Origin: Bradyrhizobium sp. Tv2a-2
Lineage (GTDB): Bacteria; Pseudomonadota; Alphaproteobacteria; Rhizobiales; Xanthobacteraceae
Reading direction: 5' to 3'
DNA length: 46,945 nt
Assembly: GCF_000472425.1 (NCBI RefSeq)
Contig: NZ_AXAI01000034.1
Span: forward strand, 1-46,945
The notes under the pieces are model-generated. The model saw only the letters and a program-made list of their open reading frames with translations. It was not told the origin of the DNA and ran no database searches. The position numbers and the translations under genes are program-made. The first letter of the stretch is position 1. Each line of letters begins with the position of its first letter. Positions 8,923-16,744 of this stretch are shown here, piece after piece.

Positions 8923-10292
8923 GGAAGAGGAGCGTTTTTATTTGGTTTCGCGGATTGCCGCGCGGCTATCTGGCGCTACTTGGAGGGCAGACCGTATCGG
9001 TGCTGGGTTCTCAAGTGACGTTGTTGGCACTGCCGCTAACGGCGATCAGCCTCTTCGGAGCGGGGCCATCGGAGGTCGGCCTGCTCTTGGCTTGCGGGAA
9101 GGCGCCGTATCTGGTGTTAGGCCTGTTCGCTGGGGTCATGGTGGACCGCCTCCCGCACCGGCCGATCCTGTTGATCGCGAATCTTCTGATGGCGTTGACG
9201 CTGGCCACGATTCCGCTGCTCGCCGGACTCGGGCACCTCGGGATGGTTCAACTGTACACTGCAAACACGCTCCTTGGGGTGGCGGCTGTGATCGTCGACG
9301 TGGCCTATCTGGCATGCGTGCCCACCATGCTGGACCGAAGTCTGCTGGTGCGAGCGCAGAGTTCGCTTCAGGTTGGCCGTGCCGGCGCATTGGCTACAGG
9401 TCCGTTCCTGGCCGGCTGGCTCGTCAGCGTCGTCTCCGCGCCGATGGCGATCTTGGCCGACTCGAGCTCCTTCGTGTTCGCCGCGGCATTAATCTTTCTG
9501 GTGCCGGCGGGGACAGCAGACCGGCCGGCCGTCCAATCGCGGCGATTGCTCGATGAAATCGCCGAGGGCTTGAGCGCCGTGTTCGGCAACAGAAGGCTCA
9601 GGTCAGTCACGCTGGCGAACAGCACCTTCGTCTTCTGCTACAATGCCTATTCTGCTGTGTTTGTGCTGTATCTGACAAAAGAGCTGGGTTTGGGCGGTGG
9701 GACCATTGGCGTGGTGCTCGGCATTGGTGCATTCGGCGGCATACTCGGCGCGGTGATCTCTCCGTGGGTCGGCCGTGTCATCGGCCTTGGGCCAGTGTTG
9801 ATGGTTGGTCTCGCCCTCAGCGCCGCAGGGATGGCTCTCGCGACACTGCTCACAGAGCCGGCATGGGCGGCAATAGCGTGCGTTGCGTTGTCGCAATTTC
9901 TGCTCTGGGTCGGCCAAGATATCTTCAACGTACAACAGGTGCCAATCCGATACGCGCTTGCTCCACAGTGGGCGCAGGGCCGGGTGAACGCGAGCATCAG
10001 GACCCTGGTGTGGGGTATGGCGACACTCGGCGCGTTGGCCGGTGGCGCGAGCGGCGCTGGACCGGGCCTGCGTGCCACCTTGTTCGCCAGCAGCTTACTG
10101 GGCTTGGCTTCAGTGCTGTGGATTTGGTGGTCGCCGTTGCGCCACACCCAAAAATTAGCTCAATTAACGACATCACTGATCGGCGGAAAGAGGCCCCTTG
10201 GAGATAAGGGAACTAAGCGATCTCGACGTTCGGCCGGGTCGGCTGATGCTGTGGCAAGTCGACGTGCCTGGTCCCGCCTGCTGGCAGCCTGA
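8919..10292 (+). CDS. Major facilitator superfamily transporter
   Basis: The 457-residue protein is strongly hydrophobic with about ten to twelve predicted membrane helices starting near residue 18 (GYLALLGGQTVSVLGSQVTLL). Between helices 2 and 3 lies GVMVDRLPHRPILL, the MFS motif A region (G-x-x-x-D-R-x-x-x-R). The general form is that of drug or small-molecule exporters (MFS_1/MFS_3). It probably exports the cluster product from the cytoplasm. GTG at 8919 overlaps the sulfotransferase stop (GTGA), indicating translational coupling. The C-terminal 35 residues (GGKRPLGDKGTKRSRR...) are basic and hydrophilic and overlap the start of the next gene by 95 bases, which is unusual. Either the tail is real or the next gene starts further in. 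Confidence 0.85.
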   Translation: MRKRSVFIWFRGLPRGYLALLGGQTVSVLGSQVTLLALPLTAISLFGAGPSEVGLLLACGKAPYLVLGLFAGVMVDRLPHRPILLIANLLMALTLATIPLLAGLGHLGMVQLYTANTLLGVAAVIVDVAYLACVPTMLDRSLLVRAQSSLQVGRAGALATGPFLAGWLVSVVSAPMAILADSSSFVFAAALIFLVPAGTADRPAVQSRRLLDEIAEGLSAVFGNRRLRSVTLANSTFVFCYNAYSAVFVLYLTKELGLGGGTIGVVLGIGAFGGILGAVISPWVGRVIGLGPVLMVGLALSAAGMALATLLTEPAWAAIACVALSQFLLWVGQDIFNVQQVPIRYALAPQWAQGRVNASIRTLVWGMATLGALAGGASGAGPGLRATLFASSLLGLASVLWIWWSPLRHTQKLAQLTTSLIGGKRPLGDKGTKRSRRSAGSADAVASRRAWSRLLAA

Positions 10293-11544
10293 CAGACGCC
10301 GCCCATCTCATATTCAGGAGGAACACCTCAACTATGCTGAGAATGGATTACCGGCATGGCTCGGCGTGGCCTTCGAATGGTCGGAGGAACTCGATCCTCG
10401 TCCCTTGACCCGTGCGATATTGGGCTGGGTCGACCGGCACGAGGCATTGCGTAGGCGATTTGCGAAGGACGGTCCGGCAATCACATCCGCTACTGTCGGT
10501 CCCGGCAAATCAATCGTCCACCGCACCGAACTGGGGTATTACATCGATCGCACCGAACTCGCTCGGTCACTGAAAAACGTATTCGACGCGCAGACGAGCC
10601 CCCTGCGCTGGCCTCCTTACGCACTCGCCACTGTCAGCAGGCCCGGATCGACTACCATCCTGCTCGCCTCTGACCACGCGATCACCGATCTGTACTCGCT
10701 GGCGTCGGTGCCGCACGACCTTACTCAACTGTACATCGCCGCTGTGCGGGGAGTGCGGCCGAAACTCGCGCCGGTGCAAAGCTATCTGGACTACGCCGAG
10801 GCCGAGCGTGTTCGTCTGACCGAGTCAGCCGTAAACGGCCACGCAATCGAGCACTGGCGCGAATTGATTGAGGCCAACGCTGGTCAACTGCCCCATTTCC
10901 CGCTTCCACTCGGTGTGCAGGACCAAACCATGCAGCGCAGTGGTCGGATGTGGCTGCTCGATCCGGTCGGGACACGGGAATTCGATCGGGCGTGTCGCAC
11001 CGAAAATGCAAATACCGCGGTCGGGCTCTTTGCCGGTCTTGCATTAGCGGGTAAACGTCTAGCTGACCACCAGGATTTTCAAACAGTCGCCCCCTTCCAC
11101 ACCCGGGATGATCTGCGATGGAGGGGCTCTTTCGGCTGGTACGTCGGAATGAGTCCATTGCACTTCCGGGTGCCGGACGGCTTCCCGGAGTTGCTGCGCG
11201 TCACCCGTCTCGAACTGGTGCGGGCCAAGGAAACTGCGCGGGTGCCGTTTTCCAAGGCGATGGAACTGCTCGGCGTACGCCTCCGTGACCGCTTCATGGT
11301 ATCATATATGGACCTTCGAAAGGTGCCTGGGTCGAATTGCTGGGCGCGCTGGCGGACGAGTTTTCTGATCAGCTGTAACGCCGATCCGCATGAGGCCTAT
11401 TTTTGGATCAACCGGTCGCACGAGGGAATCTGCGTGAACTTTCGTCACCCCGGCACAGCCACCGCTCGAACCTCGACGGACAACTATCTGGCCGAATTTG
11501 CCGCACTGTCTCGCAGGATCAGCGGGGCATTGCCCCGCTTTTGA
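10198..11544 (+). CDS. Condensation-domain-like acyltransferase (stand-alone)
   Basis: The 448-residue protein resembles stand-alone condensation domains (PF00668) such as PapA-type acyltransferases. The catalytic site SDHAITDLYS keeps the histidine and aspartate of HHxxxDG but has aspartate in place of the first histidine and leucine in place of glycine. Other supporting pieces are DVRPGRLMLWQV at the N terminus, VDRHEALRRRF, and FGWYVGMSPLHF in the second half. Such enzymes form esters or amides from acyl-thioesters. No carrier-protein or adenylation gene is visible nearby, so the acyl donor is unknown. TTG 10198 gives the full N terminus but overlaps the transporter by 95 bases; ATG 10246 is an alternative. 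It is the last gene of the operon, and a terminator hairpin overlaps its final codons. Confidence 0.75.
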   Translation: MEIRELSDLDVRPGRLMLWQVDVPGPACWQPDRRRPSHIQEEHLNYAENGLPAWLGVAFEWSEELDPRPLTRAILGWVDRHEALRRRFAKDGPAITSATVGPGKSIVHRTELGYYIDRTELARSLKNVFDAQTSPLRWPPYALATVSRPGSTTILLASDHAITDLYSLASVPHDLTQLYIAAVRGVRPKLAPVQSYLDYAEAERVRLTESAVNGHAIEHWRELIEANAGQLPHFPLPLGVQDQTMQRSGRMWLLDPVGTREFDRACRTENANTAVGLFAGLALAGKRLADHQDFQTVAPFHTRDDLRWRGSFGWYVGMSPLHFRVPDGFPELLRVTRLELVRAKETARVPFSKAMELLGVRLRDRFMVSYMDLRKVPGSNCWARWRTSFLISCNADPHEAYFWINRSHEGICVNFRHPGTATARTSTDNYLAEFAALSRRISGALPRF

Positions 11545-11824
11545 GTTCTTTCCCGGCACTACGGCCAAACAGGTGACGGCCGACGACGGTCGCGCAATAA
11601 ACGAGTTCCTCGCGGGCATCCCAAACAAACGCTCTCGGCTTGCGCCAATTCTCCTCCGCGCCGCAGTGCCCATCGCACTCGACCGATTTCGGCATCGGCA
11701 GTGGTCCGTCGTCGGCAAGCGTACAACCCGCCGCGAACAAGGCCGCTGCGAGCAATATGACGACCGCTGCGGAGGGTGTCGAGACGAAGCGGCAGCAGGA
11801 GCTGCTGCGGCAGCTCCGTTGCAC
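11519..11824 (-). CDS. Possible small lipoprotein, unknown function
   Basis: A 101-residue minus-strand frame begins with a charged segment and a hydrophobic stretch SAAVVILLAAALFAAGC, which ends in a lipobox-like AAGC. This would give a lipid-anchored mature protein of about 65 residues (TLADDGPLPMPKSVECDGHC...). The mature part has four cysteines and a tryptophan-rich centre. I do not recognise the family. The frame runs into the terminator hairpin of the opposite-strand operon. Its start is uncertain because the first 12 residues (MQRSCRSSSCCR) look unnatural for a signal peptide; a later non-ATG start is possible. It may be a relic. Confidence 0.35.
   Translation of the reverse strand: MQRSCRSSSCCRFVSTPSAAVVILLAAALFAAGCTLADDGPLPMPKSVECDGHCGAEENWRKPRAFVWDAREELVYCATVVGRHLFGRSAGKELKSGAMPR
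11521..11542 (+). terminator. Intrinsic terminator of the accessory operon
   Basis: AGCGGGGC (11521-11528), loop ATT, then GCCCCGCT (11532-11539) and TTTT through 11542. The eight-base GC-rich stem sits inside the last codons of the condensation-like gene and the T-run touches its TGA stop, so transcription should end right at the gene end. The T-tract favours the plus strand. Confidence 0.75.
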
Positions 11825-12228
11825 CGAGATGCAGGCTTATCTGCTAAGCGCTCCTAAGCCCGCTTCCAAGGTGCGGAAGTTCTTCTCGCCGCAAGGTGCG
11901 CCAGATAGTCTTGCACCTGCGGGCTGACCGTAAGTGCTCCAGTCGCCCCATAATGACGGTTGATGCCGAGCGTGGGGCCGCGCGAGCGACGATTGGCGCC
12001 AAGCCCGACGCTTGAGCTCATTATGCGAGCAGCGGGTCAGATCCAGATACTGATTAGCTTGATCGGCATATTGGCGACATAGGTCGGCGGATCGGTCTCC
12101 TAGAGCTTGCTGGCGTATCGTTTAGTGAGGCAAGCAGGCCCTATTCTCCGCGGTTTTGCGCGCACGTGGGGGGTCGGCAGGAACTGCGCTCATCTTCGCG
12201 GGAAAAAAAGCCATCGGCTTTCGCTCGC
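11825..12228. other. Gene-poor stretch between the lipoprotein ORF and the nodU 3' end
   Basis: About 400 bases with no sustained coding frame. On the minus strand two short pieces look protein-like (PPTYVANMPIKLISIW and, after a stop, GLGANRRSRGPTLGINRHYG), which suggests a decayed gene upstream of the lipoprotein frame, but I cannot assign it. Confidence 0.35.
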
Positions 12229-13909
12229 TCAACGCTCCTTCGTCCACAGCATGCCATCGCACCAAACGTGCCCAATGCGCCCCCATTCGCAGGCAGCTGC
12301 GACGTCCGGGAAGAACCCACATCCATGGTGGTTGGCGCTCGTATTGCAAAGCAACGGAATGCCTGTGAGCTTTTCATATTCGACGAGAAGCTCAGCTATT
12401 TTGTGCTGAGAGGTTCTGGGAACTGTCTGCAATCGCGCGGATCCGTCGAGATGTACAACAGCAGGGATTTTGTCCTGCCACTCGGCTCGCGTCCGGTGAT
12501 CGAACAGCATGTAGCGGTCCGGCGTTCCGGGAATAAAAATATCCGGCGCACGATCCTCCAAACATATCGGCGCTACGGGACGAAAGTGTTCCCGAAGTTT
12601 GATGTCGTTGAGACGATCCTTCATCCCCGAAAGAGTGGCGCTTGCCAGAATGCTTCTGGCACCCAATGCCCGTGGCCCAAGCTCGGCGGGGCCAGTGAGG
12701 AAGATGACGGGCTTTTTGCTCGCGAGCAGGATCGCAAGCTCTCGCATACTGCAAGGCGCAGCGTCCCATTCGGGCGGGACTTTGCTGTCTCGAAGGGCCG
12801 GACCACTGTAGACCGACCATTCCAACTCCACCAATCCCTTCTGCACCGCCATTGCAGCGCAAGCGGCACCGATGGCCGACCCGCTGTCATTCGGAAAGGG
12901 GGGCACCCAGACAGCATCGAACAGACCGCTTGCACGTAGCGCACTGTTCCACTTGATATTGAGGCCACCGCCGCCGGATATGCACAAGTTGCGTGGTCCA
13001 AGAGACGAATATCGCTGCAAGGAGATCGTCACTCCGCGGATCAGGAGCCGCTCGAGAAAGGCGTGAAAGGATGCGAGCACGTCTTCAGGTGCCATGGCCT
13101 TCAGCCTAAGTCGCGCTCGCTTTGAGGAAGGCATGTACGGGCGCATGAAACGTGTCCCAGTTGGTGATGTTATTTATGTCTGCACGGTAACGCCGCGCAG
13201 GCTCCGTGTCGGCCGCAAAGTGCTCCTCGTAGAGCTCCCGAAATACGGCGACGATGTTTTCATCAACAGAACCGAGAGCGATGTAGGCCATCAGTTTGCC
13301 GGCAAGACCCAGGTCTTCCAATCTGGGGCGGTTCGCCTGCTTATACGGTCCGAAGTAATGCCCTGCTGCGCCGTAGGCGTAAACAGTCGTCGGAAACAGG
13401 CATTCGAGAAATCGGGGCTTTCGGCGCTCCACATGATAGAGACGTGGAAAGGTGCCGCCGTCCCACACCAAACAGAACGCAGGCTCTCCGAATTTGGCAA
13501 ACGGGCTGGTGCAGTATGCGGATGCTATATGGCTCGTGACGTGTGGATAGCTTCTATATGGGAAGAGCTTGCCATCAAGCATCAGCCCAAAACCATCGCG
13601 AGAGGCGAGGACGCCCTCAGCATGGTTCTCAACATAAGGCGCCCCAGTGAGAGCGATAGGTGTCGCCCCGCTGAGCACTTCGAACTGGGAGCTGCCCTCC
13701 CCAATCCAGCCGTCGACTACGAATTGATCAACATCACCTGGATCCAGACGGTGCTCCGCCAGAGCACTGACAATTGCGTCGAGATTATCCATGTTTGGAT
13801 AGCGCGGATTGTTACCCCGTTTCTCCTGCTCGACACAAAAGGCCAGCTGACCGTCCTCGACAAGGGCGATCGCTGCGTCATGCGTCAGCTTTATACCGCA
13901 AATCCGCAC
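12229..13909 (-). pseudogene. nodU: NodU-like carbamoyltransferase, one frameshift
   Basis: Two overlapping minus-strand frames make one protein of about 555 residues, the size of NodU. The N-terminal half (13909 to 13106) begins MRICGIKLTHDAAIALVEDGQL and contains VENHAEG, YPHVTSHIASAY and FCLVWDGG, all typical of the Carbam_trans_N domain with its ASKHA fold. The C-terminal half (from about 13125 down to 12229) has CISGGGGLNIKWNS, PPFPNDSGSAIGAA, AELGPRALGARSIL, FRPVAPICLED and LLCNTSAN, the conserved run of the carbamoyltransferase C domain. The halves join around 13110-13125 by a shift in frame (KASAT / RLKAM). NodU puts a carbamoyl group on the non-reducing sugar of Nod factors; from memory this sequence is closer to NodU than to antibiotic carbamoyltransferases. 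No nodABCSIJ lies beside it, so it is an isolated copy. A split into two working polypeptides is less likely. Confidence 0.75.
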
Positions 13910-14734
13910 GGTGACTCCATGTTTGGCGCCGATAGTTCAAATGATGAAAGGATCTAATCAAAAAGCCAAAGCAGGCGAGCAAAAGCTGGACGTTTCCGCT
14001 AACGGTTTCACCTTGGGGGGGGACCGGTTAAGCTCAATCAGCGTGGATAAACGGTCACCCGTTGGGAGTACGGCACCAGCCTTTCCATGAATGGGCCCGC
14101 CGCACAGCTCAGGGGGAGTCTTCGATAGCTGCTTCCAAAGCCACAGCTGGAGCATTTGCGCGAGAGGCTCCCGCTCGCGCGGACTGCGTTTAAGGCCTCA
14201 GGCATGAATTACCTCGTTCTTGCCTTGCCAGCGAAACACCCCCCATCCGTGAACGGGGCCGACCGCACAGTTGGCCACCCCCGGGCCCAAGTTTGGGCTG
14301 GTCAGCAATGAGCGTCGCGCTACACTGTCGGCATTGAGCCTGCGTAGCGTGTGATACATAATCGTTCTGGTCGCGGTCCCGCGGACGGTCGGCATCAGAT
14401 GTGATGTTCCAAGGATTTAAGGTCTGAAGTCGCCCGTCAGTTGCCGAATACACCCCAAACGCGGCGATGTCGCAGGATGCACGGGCATTCCTATGGCATC
14501 GCGCTCGAGTTGAAGCGACCACCAGTTCTCGTAGTAGCTTTGTGAGCCGGCGCGGCTCTAAGCTATGCGGCAAGGCGCCACCAAGCGATTTTTTCGCGCG
14601 TTCGTCTAACCGAGCGCTTTTGGTGCGCTTTGCAGGAAACTGCAGGAAACTAGAGCCATTGGCCCTTGTGGCCAATCACTCGATCTTAGCTCTGGCCATG
14701 GAAAGCGCTCACGGGCTTGAATCGACCGGTGCGT
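13910..14734. other. Gene-poor stretch upstream of nodU
   Basis: No recognisable gene. Two minus-strand pieces resemble each other weakly (CGGPIHGKAGAVLP near 14090 and CAVGPVHGWGVFRW near 14250) and the second recalls the opening of a SET domain, but neither extends into one. I found no nod box by eye before nodU. A 10-bp tandem duplication lies at 14631-14650. Confidence 0.4.
14631..14650. repeat. Perfect 10-bp tandem duplication
   Basis: TGCAGGAAAC occurs twice in direct succession (14631-14640 and 14641-14650) in otherwise unassigned DNA. It belongs with the other short duplications of the window. Confidence 0.85.
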
Positions 14735-15720
14735 CAGGTTGCAGGAATGAGGGGAACACGGCAGGCGCGCGGCGGCGTATCGGTGGTCGCTCCCCATCGA
14801 ACTCTATTGGAAGCGCGATCAAGCGTGCTCAAAACGTGAGGGGACCGCCCGGAATATATCGATGCTCTCGATCTGGGGTTCAGCCAACATCTCCCGGAGT
14901 GAGTTGATTGGAACTGGACGGAACTCCGGCCGCAGCGAGCTCTTGCAGCCAACACGTGCGGAAGCTTGGTGCGAAAAATGTGCCCAGGCTCGCCGGGGAG
15001 CTCATCGGGACGATCGAGGCGCTGGCGGTTGGTCGCCAAACTTGGATCTGCGGCCCCTTCGGGTTTGTCCTGGCAGGACAGTGTTTTCTGAACAGCGCAT
15101 CATTGCGAGCCGCGATGATTATGGGTCCATCCGCACCTTCGAATGCGTCGAACAACGGCTACGTCAGGACTGCCCGTAGGATGCCGTTACGGACCTCTCC
15201 GTTAGCTGCGCGAGTAACGGCTGGTCAACCACCCCGATCGTGTCTCCAATTGGGACGTTGTCATTATTGCGACCGCCCCCGTGCGGTGCCGCTCAGTGCT
15301 CGCCGTCAGCAAGCCGATCGCGCCCTACATCGCGCTGCCATGATCCATAAGCTGCCATGATCCATAATCTGGATTGTAATCCGCGGTGCCGTTCCACCTG
15401 GCATACCGGATATCATCATCGTGCCGGAGAATGTTTGAACAATTGGTTCATAGCCCGGATCCAGCTTTTTCGGATCGCTCATTTTATGGGCATCGAGATC
15501 AGCCGCTGGTTGCGCGTCATCAACGCTTCGGCTCCGCGTCCGATGTTCCCGGTGCACGGGACCGCATATCTACGACATCGGCACCATCGAATTTTTGATG
15601 CGTCAGAACGAACCGATCCGCTTGCGCAAGCAACCGCATGGAGCGTTTCAGATGGCAAATTGTGGGCATGAACGACAAGAGTCCCGCCAAGCACAATGGG
15701 CAGCCAGCGGATCGGTACGC
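14735..15720 (-). pseudogene. Decayed CaiB/BaiF family (type III) CoA-transferase
   Basis: Pieces of one family appear in the right order on the minus strand but in different frames. Near 15660 LVVHAHNLPSETL resembles the DVFVHNLRPEA region. Near 15430 LDPGYEPIVQTFSGTMMISGMPGG matches the PGYDPIVQAFSGMM segment. Near 15150 FEGADGPIIIAARNDALFRK matches the ADGP-ND-QFRRLC block. Near 14990 LQELAAAGVP matches LEAAGVPCGP. Near 14870 PQIESIDIF and near 14810 LPIEFDGERPPIRRRAP match the C terminus (PIKFSGTPP-RRAPP). Several stops and frameshifts separate them and a 17-bp tandem duplication lies inside. The family moves CoA between acyl groups. This copy cannot make a working enzyme. End points are approximate. 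Confidence 0.65.
15334..15367. repeat. Perfect 17-bp tandem duplication
   Basis: GCTGCCATGATCCATAA is present at 15334-15350 and again at 15351-15367 without a base between. It lies inside the decayed CoA-transferase and adds 17 bases, so it would shift the frame by itself. Confidence 0.9.
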
Positions 15721-16162
15721 GATGACATGCTCATAGTTCTCCCGCACATGGCAAAAACGCGCTTGGCACCAGCCCTGATTGCAGCCTTCGCGTTACGTCG
15801 GTCGCCTGGATATGACATTGCCCGCTGCTCGGCAGTGTAAACCGTGCATTTAACGTCAGCACGATCATGTCGCGATTTCGACTTACTATTGACGCGAGCG
15901 CACGGCAGTGCGCCACAGAAGCAGGCGGACTATCACATCCGCGGCAAACTGCGACTACGGCAATGTAAGCGAGAATGACAATGCAACCTCGGACGCCCTG
16001 TTGCTCTCGATGCAGTTCGGCATGCCGTGACGAAGTTGCGTCTTGATCCGACTGCGCAGGCGACATTTGCCGCAAGCAAAGCATTGGGCCGATTTCCCGC
16101 CCCTGGTTTCGAGCGTCGGATGACCGATCAGCACAACAGTAGACGCGTGAAAGGAGTGGCGA
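15721..16162. other. Gene-poor stretch before the one-TM protein
   Basis: About 440 bases with no supported coding frame. It should contain the promoter of the two plus-strand genes that follow, but I cannot point to a convincing -35/-10 or sigma-54 site. The last bases hold the AAAGGAG ribosome-binding site of the gene starting at 16163. Confidence 0.4.
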
Positions 16163-16711
16163 ATGAACGTATCGAGTGAGCAACGACCGACTAACCCGCA
16201 CGATCCCCTTCACTATGCACCCCGCAGGCGTGCGGAACGGACGGGGGGCCATTTGCCGACTGGGATCCCGGCTGTGAGCGAAACGAAATTCGATCCCCCC
16301 TTCAGAATTGATCCCGCAAGCTCCCACTTTGCGGCGTCGCTCGAAACGTACCTTGATGCGCCCATCGACGAGTCCCTGAACCGCAGCCTGACCCCCGAAG
16401 TTGTGCCGGAACCGCCGGCAGATGCACACGAGCGATCGCAACGGCACAAATTGCTATGGCGGAGTGGTGGCGTCGCGGCAGCTTTCGGACTTTCGGCAGC
16501 TATAGCTCTGATTGTGGTTACGGTGCTCCCTTCATTGCGAGACCACGGCAATGGTTCGGAAGCAGAAATCAATCCACCGCGTCGCGAACTTCAATCGCCG
16601 CTCGCATCGGACGAGAGCGATCGGCCGATGACTCAGGAAAAATCGAAACGGCTGCTCGAGCAGTTTATGCGGTGGCACCAAAAAGCGGCTTTCGCCCAAC
16701 ATCAGCAATAG
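16163..16711 (+). CDS. Single-pass membrane protein of unknown function
   Basis: The 182-residue product has a hydrophilic, proline-rich N-terminal part of about 100 residues. One membrane helix follows (about residues 103-126, GGVAAAFGLSAAIALIVVTVLP), preceded by basic RSQRHKLLWR, then a charged C-terminal tail ending EKSKRLLEQFMRWHQKAAFAQHQQ. By the positive-inside rule the N-terminal part should be cytoplasmic and the tail periplasmic. A good AAAGGAG lies seven bases before the ATG. Its stop is 33 bases before the binding-protein gene, so the two are probably co-transcribed. I do not recognise a family. The frame is intact and the composition looks like a real gene. Confidence 0.7.
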   Translation: MNVSSEQRPTNPHDPLHYAPRRRAERTGGHLPTGIPAVSETKFDPPFRIDPASSHFAASLETYLDAPIDESLNRSLTPEVVPEPPADAHERSQRHKLLWRSGGVAAAFGLSAAIALIVVTVLPSLRDHGNGSEAEINPPRRELQSPLASDESDRPMTQEKSKRLLEQFMRWHQKAAFAQHQQ

Positions 16712-16744
16712 ACAAACTGCTGCGAAGAAGAGGTATCACTGACC

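Noticed and set aside
14190..14330. Minus-strand piece CAVGPVHGWGVFRW resembling the start of a SET domain
   Set aside because: No further SET motif (NH or Y of the catalytic core) follows in any frame, and the piece is too short.
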